Made by a program: the position numbers and the translations under genes. A stretch of 64,000 bases of DNA from Actinostola sp. cb2023 (lineage: Eukaryota; Cnidaria; Anthozoa; Actiniaria; Actinostolidae). Positions 11,235-22,400 of this stretch are shown here, piece by piece. The DNA lies in contig JAUJYZ010001569.1 in NCBI GenBank assembly GCA_033675265.1, positions 124,001-188,000 on the forward strand, given 5' to 3'. Under the pieces are notes generated by a model, which saw only the letters and a list, made by a program, of their open reading frames with translations, was not told where the DNA came from and searched no databases. Positions within the stretch are counted from its first letter, which is position 1, and each line of letters opens with the position of its first letter.

Positions 11235-12735
11235 AGAGAAGGTGGAGCATTCTAATTATTTTCACAAGTTAATTCTTTCTTTTTCGAACCGCAGCTAAAA
11301 AAATAGAGCTCTACAAAAATCGATTAAGTCAAGAGTAAAAAATCTTGTGTTCCAACTCCGTGAAGCTCGAACCTAATGACCGTGATTCTCCCGAGACATT
11401 ATGAGAAGCTGAGAAGCTATCGAATCAACTTACGTAAAGGCCCCACCCATGCTATCCCTGTGCTATTGTCAGTAAAACATTAGGTCATTTCTCAAATATT
11501 TGGTCAGTTGACAGTTATGTTTAAAGCCGTTACAGTTGTCAGTTTAATAACGGCATTCACATACCCTCTTTACTCCGCTGCTTGTGCTGTTTTTTATTCT
11601 CTGCTTTTGAGTATACATTGCGATCCTAAATTGCGGCTTGTAAAACACAGAACCTGTTTGAATGATCCTAGATATAATCAGGACTTCGCTATATTATTGG
11701 GATTCCTGTGTATTGCCTTGTCAATATTTCAAAATACCTCAAAGACAAATCTGATCAAAATGAAAACAATCAAACTAAAAGAAAAGAACAAGAAAAAAAA
11801 AAGAGAGAACATGAAATGCGCAAAAAAAAGGAAAAAAAAAACAGAAAAAAAGATTGACTCGAACTCCGGACCTTTGGCTCCTTGGTTTTGGTCACGGTCC
11901 CACCCCTCCCGTATCAAAGGAAAGACGAAAAAGAAAACTCGAAAAAAGGAAAGGAAAAAATAAATAATGGGACGATTCTCCCGAGACATTCTATATCTAA
12001 GAAGCTGAGACATCGAATCGGCTTATGTAAAGGGTGAAGATTTCGGCCCCGCCCGCGCTATCCCGGTGCTACATAAAACTAGGTCATAACCAAACGGCCA
12101 GTGAGAGAGGGGATATCCTGCCCCTAAACCATAACTTCAGTTAAACCCTATTAGACCACTGCTCCATCTTGTCACTCATAAAATATAAATGTCTAATTTT
12201 TGTAGTCTATTCGGCAGTGTCATTATAATGCTAATGATCATGACCTGTCCCAAATCCTCAGGTGTGACCTGTACATTGCAAACCTCCTCTGTGATAAGCA
12301 ATGAGACTTTTACATATCCCAAGCTTCATGCTAAAAGCTCTTGTAAGCAACTGTTGTCTCGGCACACAGATGATTACAAGATCCCATTGCCATAAACGAT
12401 CAGCTCTAGTTACGACCACTTTTTGGAATTCCCCTAGGGTTAGTCGCTTACAAGAGCTGCAACTGTAGGACATATGTATAAGACATCGTTATTTAAATAT
12501 ATCTTTACTAGAAGTAGAAGATCAATCATTACATTTACAATGTGAAATCAAATGACCAAGAATTACAAAATTTCAACCTGAATATATTCATTACAAATAC
12601 AGATACACATCTTTGTCACTTGCAGAAAGCAGGTACAGCATTTGATTCCAAACCATTACATCATCTCATAATCCACTGTATTTTCAAAGTTCTGGAACAC
12701 CAAGTATTTGTAGAAACTGCAGATAAAAGTTCAAG
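11235..12735. other. Intergenic region with direct repeats and one weak ORF
   Basis: A block starting GATTCTCCCGAGACATT is present at 11392-11488 and, diverged, at 11972-12091. Between them is an open frame of 151 codons (11508-11963, plus) with a hydrophobic start and a long lysine-rich tail produced by A-runs. I recognise no domain and consider it unlikely to be a gene. A short MITE at 12333-12460 follows. Confidence 0.45.
12333..12460. mobile_element. Short MITE with CTCTTGTAAGC ends
   Basis: The left AAAGCTCTTGTAAGCAACTG and right TAGTCGCTTACAAGAGCTGC are inverted. Related ends occur at 14461-14562 and 14891-14960. The end sequence is similar to the unit of the 16-bp array at 9465-10998. 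Confidence 0.7.
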
Positions 12736-13044
12736 TTATTTGTCTTCAAAGCTAAATTTTGGGAACTCCTCTAGATTTCCACCGCCGAATCGCTTCTTGA
12801 TCTGTCCAATCTCTCTTTCGGTGTTGGCTTCCATTTCTGAAGTAACATCCAAGAGTTTCCCAGTGTCTTTAGTCTTCTGCTTGTAAGTCTGCAACTTCTC
12901 AAGGAAGAGCCGTTGGATGGGGTCAGCACTCTTGTCCAATTTCGCCATAAAAGCATAACTAGTACAGATATTTTTACTTGCAATACTCCAAACAGTAACT
13001 GAACTCTGCTGTAGAATCTGCGAGGTGCGGATTAGCGCCGCCAT
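12736..13044 (-). CDS. ATP5PF: ATP synthase coupling factor 6 (F6), mitochondrial, 102 aa
   Basis: F6 is a small peripheral-stalk subunit of mitochondrial ATP synthase that helps hold F1 to FO. The gene is a single open exon. An upstream in-frame ATG at 13068 would add eight residues; I chose the ATG at 13044 (MAALIRTSQIL) because it gives a normal amphipathic presequence and sits in AATATGGCGGC context. The mature part has the family pattern: DPIQRLFLEKLQTYKQK, then EREIGQIKKRFG and FPKFSFED near the end. The human precursor is 108 aa. The lack of introns is unusual here, where neighbours have 7 to 19 exons, but no A-rich 3' tail marks it as a retrocopy. It lies head to head with HMBS. Confidence 0.93.
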   Translation of the reverse strand: MAALIRTSQILQQSSVTVWSIASKNICTSYAFMAKLDKSADPIQRLFLEKLQTYKQKTKDTGKLLDVTSEMEANTEREIGQIKKRFGGGNLEEFPKFSFEDK

Positions 13045-13496
13045 ATTGATGTGAATGCAGATAAACAATTGGAAAATATACCTTCAACTCAACGTGGAAA
13101 TCAAAGATGGCGAAGGCCGGCAACAAGCCTCGCTCTGGTGACACTTTCTCGCTCCAGTCCTCCATCTTCTTTCTTACCAAAGCGAGCCCAACACCCCTAA
13201 ATCAAATCGAATCAATCATCCGATTAAAATCAAATTTATTTCTATATTTCCGTTTTAATACTGCAAATATATATTTCGTCGTATATTTCATAATCGAAAA
13301 GTGAAAAGAGTTAAAATCCTCTAGTAGTATAAATGCATTTTCAGCACTTTTCGTTATGCGATATAAATATTGATGGTATTCCTGTGGAAAAAGTACGGCA
13401 AACAAAACGCCTTGGTGACGCCTCTTCAAGAGTCTGCAAGTTCTTCTTATTTAATCAACGCGATTTTTAGGGTTTGCTTTTATAAAGATATACAAT
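13045..13496. promoter_or_regulatory. Putative bidirectional promoter, ATP5PF / HMBS, with YY1-like motifs
   Basis: There are 452 bp between the two divergent start codons. AAAGATGGCGAAGG (13102-13115, plus) and AATATGGCGGC at the ATP5PF start (minus) both fit the AANATGGCG core bound by YY1 in animals. Such sites are common at housekeeping starts. The plus-strand ATG in the first motif begins a short frame I do not recognise. The function is inferred. Confidence 0.5.
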
Positions 13497-16400
13497 ATGT
13501 CAACTCAAAGGGAAACTAGTGCCACGGTTAATGTAGGAACTCGAAATAGCATGGTAAGTAGTAGTTAGAAGAGTATTTATTGGTCATCTCAGACCATGCA
13601 GTCCCGGGGGGGGGGGGGGGGGGGGGGGGGGCACTAAGGGTATTTTTGGGTAGGGGTGTGCCGCGGACACCTCAAAACCCTGACCCTATCCCAGACCTAA
13701 AATTTTGATTTTCCATACCCTATCCCAGACTAAAGCTTTAAAATGTACACCCTATCCCAGACTAAAGCTTAAAAATGTATACCCTATCCAGATTGAAAGC
13801 GTGCTAAAGGGATATGTAAATTGATAGCGACTGATAGTGGCGTTATTGCGGAAACCATACCCTATATACCAGACCAAAACGTACCCGATCCCAGCCTAAA
13901 AAGGCAAAAAACGATACCCTACCCCAGACCTGGGAGCTCAAAAACCATACCCTATCCTGCGGCACATACCCGTATAGCGTATATAGGGGAGTACCCCCCC
14001 GGGCATGCAGTACTGCTGGGCGTGCATGCTGCCTGCTGGACATGCATTGCTAAACAGCATGGCACTAAATCCAAGTCGTGAATGGAGATCTATCTGTGTA
14101 GTATTTATTGTAAATAATGAGCGTTAAGTTAAGGGTTTAATAAGGTACTTGTCTTTATATTTAATAGTATCTGCATTTATACAATATATTACACCCCCTA
14201 CAATGCCGCATCATTCTCAGCATGATACATTTTACAGACTGTAACCTTAATTTGATTATTAAAATTTATTGCTATTGTGTTAATTATTCTTTGATTTTCT
14301 TTTTTCTTTAAGTGTATTAATAATTTAATATTTGTGTTTGTTTTTATTTACAGTTGGCATTGATTCAAACCAACTTCATTGTTGATAAAATTAAAAAGAA
14401 TCATCCTGAGCTGCCGTTTGAACTGGGTAAGAACTACCAGTTGACCCTGCAGGCTTATTATAGTCAATGCTCCTGTAAGCGACCCCTCGGGAATTTGAAA
14501 CAGTGGTCAAAACTACAGATGGTCGCTTACGAGAATGGGCTCTCATAATTAAGCGACCACGCGCTGAAACAATTATTAGAGACTGCAATATGTAAGCATG
14601 ATACATACCTGTCCATTGATACAGTATACTTGCAATTTACAATGTTTCATACGAAAGAATTTTGATTCTAAGAGTTACTGAGTGTTGACTAATATGATTC
14701 AGACTCTGGGTATAGTTGCTTATGAGAGATTAAAAACAAAGCAACTACATTGTATATTGTATATGTGTCGCAGGGCTCCTTTTGATATCAGAGGCTGCTA
14801 GCCACCGACTGGACTTACCCTGCTGTTTTATTTGAGTTAAATAAAGGTGTCTATCTATCTATCTACCTAGTTGGTAATTTCCAAAAATGTTCGCACAGTC
14901 GCTTATGGGAGTGGTCACGGTCGCTTACGAGAGTGGTCGTAAGGAGAGCTTCCACTGTATTTTCTTTTTTAAAGCAACTGTTTTAAACTAAGATTCTCAT
15001 TTACAGTTTCTATGAAGACCATCGGTGATCAAATACTTGACGTTCCTTTACCAAAGGTTTGTTTTAATTGTGTTAACTTGAATTTTTAAAATACTGTTAC
15101 TGTTATTATTGTTCCACATTACAAAGGTATATATTGCCTGTACTTACTGATATAGTTACATATAATACTTGATTTCAAACAAAATTGAGGGGTACGTACC
15201 TGCAAGAATGGAGTAAGTGACTTGTGATCCAAATCCAAATTATCCTTTGATATTCAAAAAATCTCAAGGAGAATTTAGATTTTGATCAGAGATCACTTAC
15301 ACTGCACTATAAAGTTATATTCTACAAAAAAATGTTCAACAAAGTGTTTATAAATTATACAAATTACTAGCCTGGCATTACTGCACTGTGGAGAGATTTT
15401 TTTTCCTGTGGCCTTGGGCTTCCTGTTTAGGGGAGGAGGGATCCCATCTCGGCCTTTGGCCTCGATCTATTCGGCATTGCCTGCGGAGGAGGCTAACGAA
15501 TTACAATCATCGTCATCATTTCTTGCTGCATTACCAGTAGGCAATCTATCTGTAGTTAATAGTTAGTCTGATCGATCTGTCTATCAGGGATACCCATGTT
15601 AACTGTAGAACCCTTATATCGATACCTGGGGGAAGCTACAATTGTAGCATCTCTCAGTTATTGCATATTGTTGCTTCTTGATCCTATTCCTTACTGAACT
15701 AACTTTCTTTAACATACTAAAAATAATAAATTATTATTATTAATAAATGATACTTTTGTCATCTTAGATTGGAGAATCTAATCTTTTCACTAAGGAGTTA
15801 GAAATGGCTCTTGCTAATAAAAGGTATTAATGCTTCTTCTGTAATAATAATCATAATTAAGGTTAGACAGTGAGGGCATAAAATATGACGGCCTACTGGT
15901 AAACTAATGACTGTCCATTGACTGTCAATCAACAGACTACCAAAAACATTCCCAGAAAATTACTAATTTGACTGTGTTTCTTGACAACAGTGTTCATTTT
16001 ATTGTCCACTCCTTGAAAGATCTACCTTCAACCCTCCCTCCTGGCATGGCCATTGGTGCAATCTACAGGTACATGTTAAAATACTACTGTTACATGTTGG
16101 TAATACATTTATATTAATATACAGTTTAATGGGAATTGTCAATCAATCACCTACAATCAATCATATTGTTACAAAGCAAAATGCACATCCCCTCCCCCAA
16201 AATAAATTAATAGGTTGTTGGTTGGGTGTAAGTAGTGTGTAAGTAGGGTGTTGGTAGGGTGTTGGTAGGTTGTTACACCCTACCAACACCCTACCAACAC
16301 CCTACCAACACCCTATCAACAACCTACCAACAGGGTGCTGGTAGGGTGCTGGTAGGGTGTAACAGGGCCTGGTAGGGTGTTGGTAGGGTGTTGGTAGGGT

Positions 16401-19400
16401 GTAAGTACCCTGTTACACCCTAACCAACACCCTAGGGTGTAAGTAGGTTACACCCTACCAAGGGTGTTGGTAACCTTGGTACACCTTGGTACCCTACCAA
16501 CACCCTGCTGGTAGGGTGTAACACCCTACTTACACCCTACCAAGTACCCTACCAGGACACCCTAGGGTGTAAGTACACCTAGGGTGTAAGTAGGTTGTTG
16601 GTAACACCCTAGGGTGCTGGTACACCCCCTACCAACACCCTTGGTACACCCTACCAACACCCTACCAACACCCTGGTACCAACACCCTACCAACACCCTA
16701 TGTTGGTAGGGTGTTGGTACACCCTACCAACACCCTACTTACACCCTACCAACAGGGTACCAACACCCTACCAACAGGCCTTGGTACACCCTGGTACCAA
16801 CACCCTACCAACACCCTACCAACACCCTACCAACACCCTAAGTACACCCTACCAACAGCCTAAGTACAACACCCTACCTTACACCCTACCAACAACCTAG
16901 GGTGTAACCCCCTAGGGTGTTGGTACACCTGTTGGTACACACCACCCTACCAACACCCTACCTGGTAACACCCTACCAATGTTGGTAACCTAGGGTGTAA
17001 GTACCTACTTGGTACACCCTACCAACACCCTACCAACACCCTAAGTAACACACCTAGGGTACCAACACCCTACCAGGCTGTTGGTATGGTGTTGATACCC
17101 TTGGTAACAAGTACCTACCAACACCCTACCAACAGGGTGTTGGTAGGGTGTGAGTACCCTACCAACACCCTACCAACACCCTATGGTGTTACACCCTACT
17201 GGTACACCCTACCAACACCTAGGGTGTAACACCCTACCAACACCCTACCAACACCCTAGGTTGTTGGTAGGGTGTAACACCCTACCAACACCCTAGGGTG
17301 TTGGTACACCTACCAACACCCTACCAACACCCTACTTACACCCTAAGTACACCCTGGTACCAACACCCTACCAACACCCTAGGGTGTAAACACCCTACCA
17401 ACACCCTGTAACACCCTGGTAGGTTGTTGGTACCCTGTTTACACCTACCACACCCTACCAACACCCTACCAACAGCCTACTTACACCCTACCCCTACCAA
17501 CACCCTACCAACAGGGTACCAACACCTACCAACCTACCAACACCCTACCAACACCCTACCAACACCCTACCAACACCCTACTTACACCCTACCAACAGGG
17601 CCTAAACCCTACCAACAGCCTAGGGGTTACACCCTAGGTACACCCTAGGGTGTTGGTACACCCTACCAACACCCTACCAACACACCCAGTAGGGTACCAA
17701 CACCCTACCAACACTACCAATGTTGGTACACCCTACCAACAGGTTGTTGGTACACCCTAAGTACACCCTACCAACACCCTACCTACCAACACCCTTGGTA
17801 CACCCTAGGCTGTTGGTATGGTGTTGATAGGGTGTTGGTAGGGTGTGAGTAGGCCTACCAACACCCTACACCCTACCAACACCCTACCAACACCTACTTA
17901 CACCCTACTACAACACCCTAGGGTGTGAACAACCCTGGTAACACCCTACCAACACCCTGGTACACCCTACCAACACCCTAAGTAACACCTACAGTAGGTT
18001 GTTGGTACCTAGGTTGTTGGTACCAACACCCTACCAAGTAGGGTGCCTAGGTTGTTGGTAGGGTGTAAGTACCCTACAACACCCTAGGGTGTAAACACCC
18101 TACCAACACCCTGGAACCAACACCCTACCAACACCCTACCAACACCCTACCAACACCCTACCAACACCCTACCAACAACCTACCACACCCTACCAACAGC
18201 CTACCACACCCTACCAACACCCTACTACACACCTACTTACACCCCAACACCCTACCAACAACCTACTTACACCCTACCAACAACCTACCAACACCCTACC
18301 AACACCCTACCAACACCCTACCAACACCCTACCAACACCCTACCAACACCCTACCAACACCCTACTTACACCCTACCAACACCCTACCAACACCCTACTC
18401 AAGCCACCCTATTGTATTTCTACACCCTACCAACAGCCTACCACCCTACCAACAACCTACCAAACACCCTACCAACAGCCTACTTACACCCTACTTACAC
18501 CCTACCAACACCCTACCAACAGCCTACCAACACCCTACCAACACCCTACCAACAGCCTACCTACTTACACCCTACCAACACCCTACCAACACCCTACCTA
18601 ACCCTACCAACAACCTACCAACAGCCTACCAACAACCTACCCCTACCAACAGCCCTACTTACACCCTACCAACAACCTACCAACACCCTACCAACAGCCT
18701 ACCAACACCCTACCAACACCCTACTTACACCCTCCTTACACCCTACCAACAGCCTACTTACAGTCTTACGTAGGTGTAAGTAGGGTGTATTAAAGTACCA
18801 ACAGCCTTACGTAGGTGTAAGTAGGGTGTTGGTAGGGTGTTGGTAGGTTGTTGGTAGGGTGTTGGTAGGGTGTTGGTAGGTGTTGGTAGGTTGTTGGTAG
18901 GTTGTTGGTAGGTTGTTGGTAGGGTGTTGGTAGGTTGTTGGTAGGGTGTAAGTAGGGTGTTGGTAGGGTGTAAGTAGGGTGTTGTAGGGTGTAAGTAGGT
19001 TGTTGGTAGGCTGTTGGTAGGGTGTTGGTAGGGTGTAAGTAGGGTGTTGGTAGGGTGTAAGTAGGTTGTTGGTAGGGTGTTGGTAGGGTGTTGGTAGGGT
19101 GTAAGTAGGGTGTTGGTAGGTATAGGGTGTAAGTAGGGTGTTGGTAGGGTGTGGTAGGGTGTTGGTATGGTGTAAGTAGGGTGTTGGTAGGGTGTAAGTA
19201 GGTTGTAAGGTAGGTTGTTGGTAGGCTGTTGGTAGGGTGTAAGTAGGTTGTTGGTAGGTAGTGTAAGTAGGTTGTTGGTACACCCTGTTGGTAGGCTGTT
19301 GGTAGGGTGTAAGTAGGGTGTTGGTAGGGTGTAAGTAGGTGTTGGTAGGGTGTAAGTAGGGTGTTGGTAGGGTGTAAGTAGGTAGGGTGTTGGTAGGGTG

Positions 19401-22400
19401 TTGGTAGGGTGTATAAAAGTAGGGTGTTGGTAGGGTGTAAGTAGGTTGTTGGTAGGCTGTTGGTAGGTTGTTGGTAGGGTGTAAGTAGGGTGTTGGTAGG
19501 GTGTAAGTAGGTTGTTGGTAGGGTGTTGGTAGGGTGTGGTAGGGGTAGTAGGTGTTGGTAGGGTGTTGGTAGGGTGTAAGTAGGGTGTTGGTAGCTATAG
19601 GGTGTAAGTAGGGTGTTGGTAGGTTGTTGGTAGGGTGTTGGTAGGGTGTAAGTAGGGTGTTGGTAGGGTGTTGGTAGGGTGTTGGTAGGGTGTAAGTAGG
19701 GTGTTGGTAGGGTGTAAGTAGGTTGTTGGTAGGTTGTTGGTAGGGTGTTGGTAGGGTGTAAGTAGGTTGTTGGTAGGGTGTAAGTAGGTTGTTGGTAGGG
19801 TTGTTGGTAGGTTGTTGGTAGGGTGTTGGTAGGGTGTTGGTAGGGTGTAAGTAGGGTGTTGGTAGGGTGTAAGTAGGTTGTTGGTAGGGTGTTGGTAGGG
19901 TGTGTAAAGTAGGGTGTGGTAGGGTGGTAGGGTGTAAGTAGGCTGTTGGTAGGGTGTTGGTAGGGTGTAAGTAGGGTGTTGGTAGGGTGTAAGTAGGGTG
20001 TTGGTAGGGTGTAAGTAGGGTGTTGGTAGGGTATAAGTAGGGTGTAAGTAGGGTGTTGGTAGGCTGTTGGTAGGGTGTAAGTAGGGTGTTGGTAGGGTGT
20101 AAGTAGGTTGTTGTAGGTGTAAGTAGGTTGTTGGTAGGCTGTTGGTAGGTTGTTGGTAGGGTGTAAGTAGGGTGTTGGTAGGGTGTAAGTAGGGTGTAAG
20201 TAGGTTGTTGGTAGGGTTGTTGGTAGGTTGTTGGTAGGGTGTAAGTAGGTGTTGGTAGGGTGTAAGTAGGGTGTTGGTAGGGTGTTGGTAGGGTGTAGGG
20301 TGTAAGTAGGGTGTTGGTAGCTATAGGGTGTAAGTAGGATGTTGGTAGGTTGTTGGTAGGGTGTTGGTATGGTGTAAGTAGGGTGTTGGTAGGGTGTAAG
20401 TAGGTTGTAAGTAGGGTGTTGGTAGGGTGTTGGTAGGGTGTAAGTAGGTTGTTGGTAGGGTGTAAGTAGGTTGTTGGTAGGGTTGTTGGTAGGCTGTTGG
20501 TAGGCTGTGGTAGGGTGGTAGGGTGTGGTAGGGTGGGTAGTAGGATGTTGGTAGGGTGTAAGTAGGGTGTTGGTAGGGTGTAAGTAGGTTGTTGGTAGGG
20601 TGTTGGTAGGGTGTAAAGTAGGGTGTTGGTAGGGTGTAAGTAGGTTGTTGGTAGGCTGTTGGTAGGTTGTGGTAGGGTAAGTAGGGTGTTGGTAGGGTGT
20701 AAGTAGGGTGTTGGTAGGGTGTTGGTAGGGTGTTGGTAGGGTGTTGGTAGGGTGTTGGTAGGGTGTAAGTAGGGTGTTGGTGTTATAGGGTGTAAGTAGG
20801 ATGTTGGTAGGTTGTTGGTAGGGTGTTGGTAGGGTGTAAGTAGGGTGTTGGTAGGGTGTAAGTAGGTTGTAAGTAGGTTGTTGGTAGGGTGTTGGTAGGG
20901 TGTAAGTAGGTTGTTGGTAGGGTGTAAGTAGGTTGTTGGTAGGGTGTTGGTAGGTTGTTGGTAGGCTGTTGGTAGGGTGTTGGTAGGGTGTAAGTAGGGT
21001 GTTGGTAGGGTGTAAGTAGGGTGTTGGTAGGGTGTAAGTAGGTTGTTGGTAGGGTGTTGGTAGGGTGTATAAAGTAGGGTGTTGGTAGGGTGTAAGTAGG
21101 CTGTTGGTAGGCTGTTGGTAGGGTGTAAGTAGGGTGTTGGTAGGGTGTAAGTAGGGTGTTGGTAGGGTGTAAGTAGGGTGTTGGGTAGGGTGTAAGTAGG
21201 GTGTAAGTGGTAGGGTGTTGGTAGGGTGTTGGTAGGGTGTAAGTAGGTTGTTGGTAGGGTGTAAGTAGGTTGTTGGTAGGGTGTAAGTAGGGTGCTGGTA
21301 GGTTGTTGGTAGGCTGTTGGTAGGGTGTTGGTTGTTGGTAGGGTGTTGATAGGGTGTAAGTAGGGTGCTGGTAGGGTGCTGGTAGGGTGTAAGTAGGGTG
21401 CTGGTAGGGTGTTGGTAGGGTGTTGGTAGGGTGTAAGTAGGTTGTTGGTAGGGTGTAAGTAGGTTGTTGGTAGGGTGTAAGTAGGTTGTTGGTAGGGTGT
21501 TGGTAGGTTGTTGGTAGGGTGTTGGTAGGGTGTAAGTAGGGTGCTGGTAGGGTGTAAGTAGGGTGCTGGTAGGGTGCTGGTAGGATGTTGGTAGGGTGTT
21601 GGTAGGGTGTAAGTAGGTTGTTGGTAGGGTGTAAGTAGGTTGTTGGTAGGGTGTAAGTAGGGTGCTGGTAGGGTGTGGTAGGTTGTTGGTAGGCTGTTGG
21701 TATGGTGTTGATAGGGTGTTGTAGGGTGTGAGTAGGCTGTTGGTATGGTGTTGGTAGGGTGTTGGTAGGGTGTGAGTAGGCTGTTGGTATGGTGTTGATA
21801 GGGTGTTGGTAGGGTGTGAGTAGGCTGTTGGTATGGTGTTGGTAGGGTGCTGGTAGGGTGTTGGTAGGGTGTTGGTAGGGTGTAAGTAGGTTGTTGGTAG
21901 GGTGTAAGTAGGTTGTTGGTAGGGTGTAAGTAGGTTGTTGGTAGGGTGTAAGTAAGTAGGGTGTTGGTAGGGTGTAAGTAGGGTGTGGTAGGGTGTTGGT
22001 AGGTTGTTGGTAGGGTGTAAGTAGGGTGCTGGTAGGGTGCTGGTAGGGTGTTGGTAGGGTGTAAGTAGGGTGTTGGTAGGGTGTAAGTAGGGTGCTGGTA
22101 GGGTGTTGGAAGGCTGTTGGTAGGTTGTTGGTAGGGTGTAAGTAGTGTGTAAGTAGGGTGTTGGTAGGGTGTTGGTAGGTTGTTACACCCTACCAACACC
22201 CTACCAACACCCTATCAACAACCTACCAACACCAGTACCAACAGCCTACTCACACCCTACCAACACCCTACTTACACCCTACCAACAACCTACTTACACC
22301 CTACCAACAACCTACCAAGACCCTATCAACACCCTACCAACAACCTTCCAACACCCTACCAACACCCTACCAACACCCTACCAGCACCCTACTTACACCC

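Noticed and set aside
11508..11963. 151-codon frame with a hydrophobic start
   Set aside because: There is no recognisable domain, the C-terminal half comes from A-rich low-complexity DNA, and it lies between direct repeats.
13107..13304. 65-codon frame starting MAKAGNKPRSGDTF in a good ATG context
   Set aside because: It lies in the ATP5PF/HMBS promoter, shows no similarity I know, and its ATG is part of a YY1-like motif.
18807..22199. 1130-codon open frame on the minus strand
   Set aside because: It translates an 11-bp satellite, is open in all frames and repeats one 11-residue cycle. It lies within an HMBS intron and shows no codon bias or domain.
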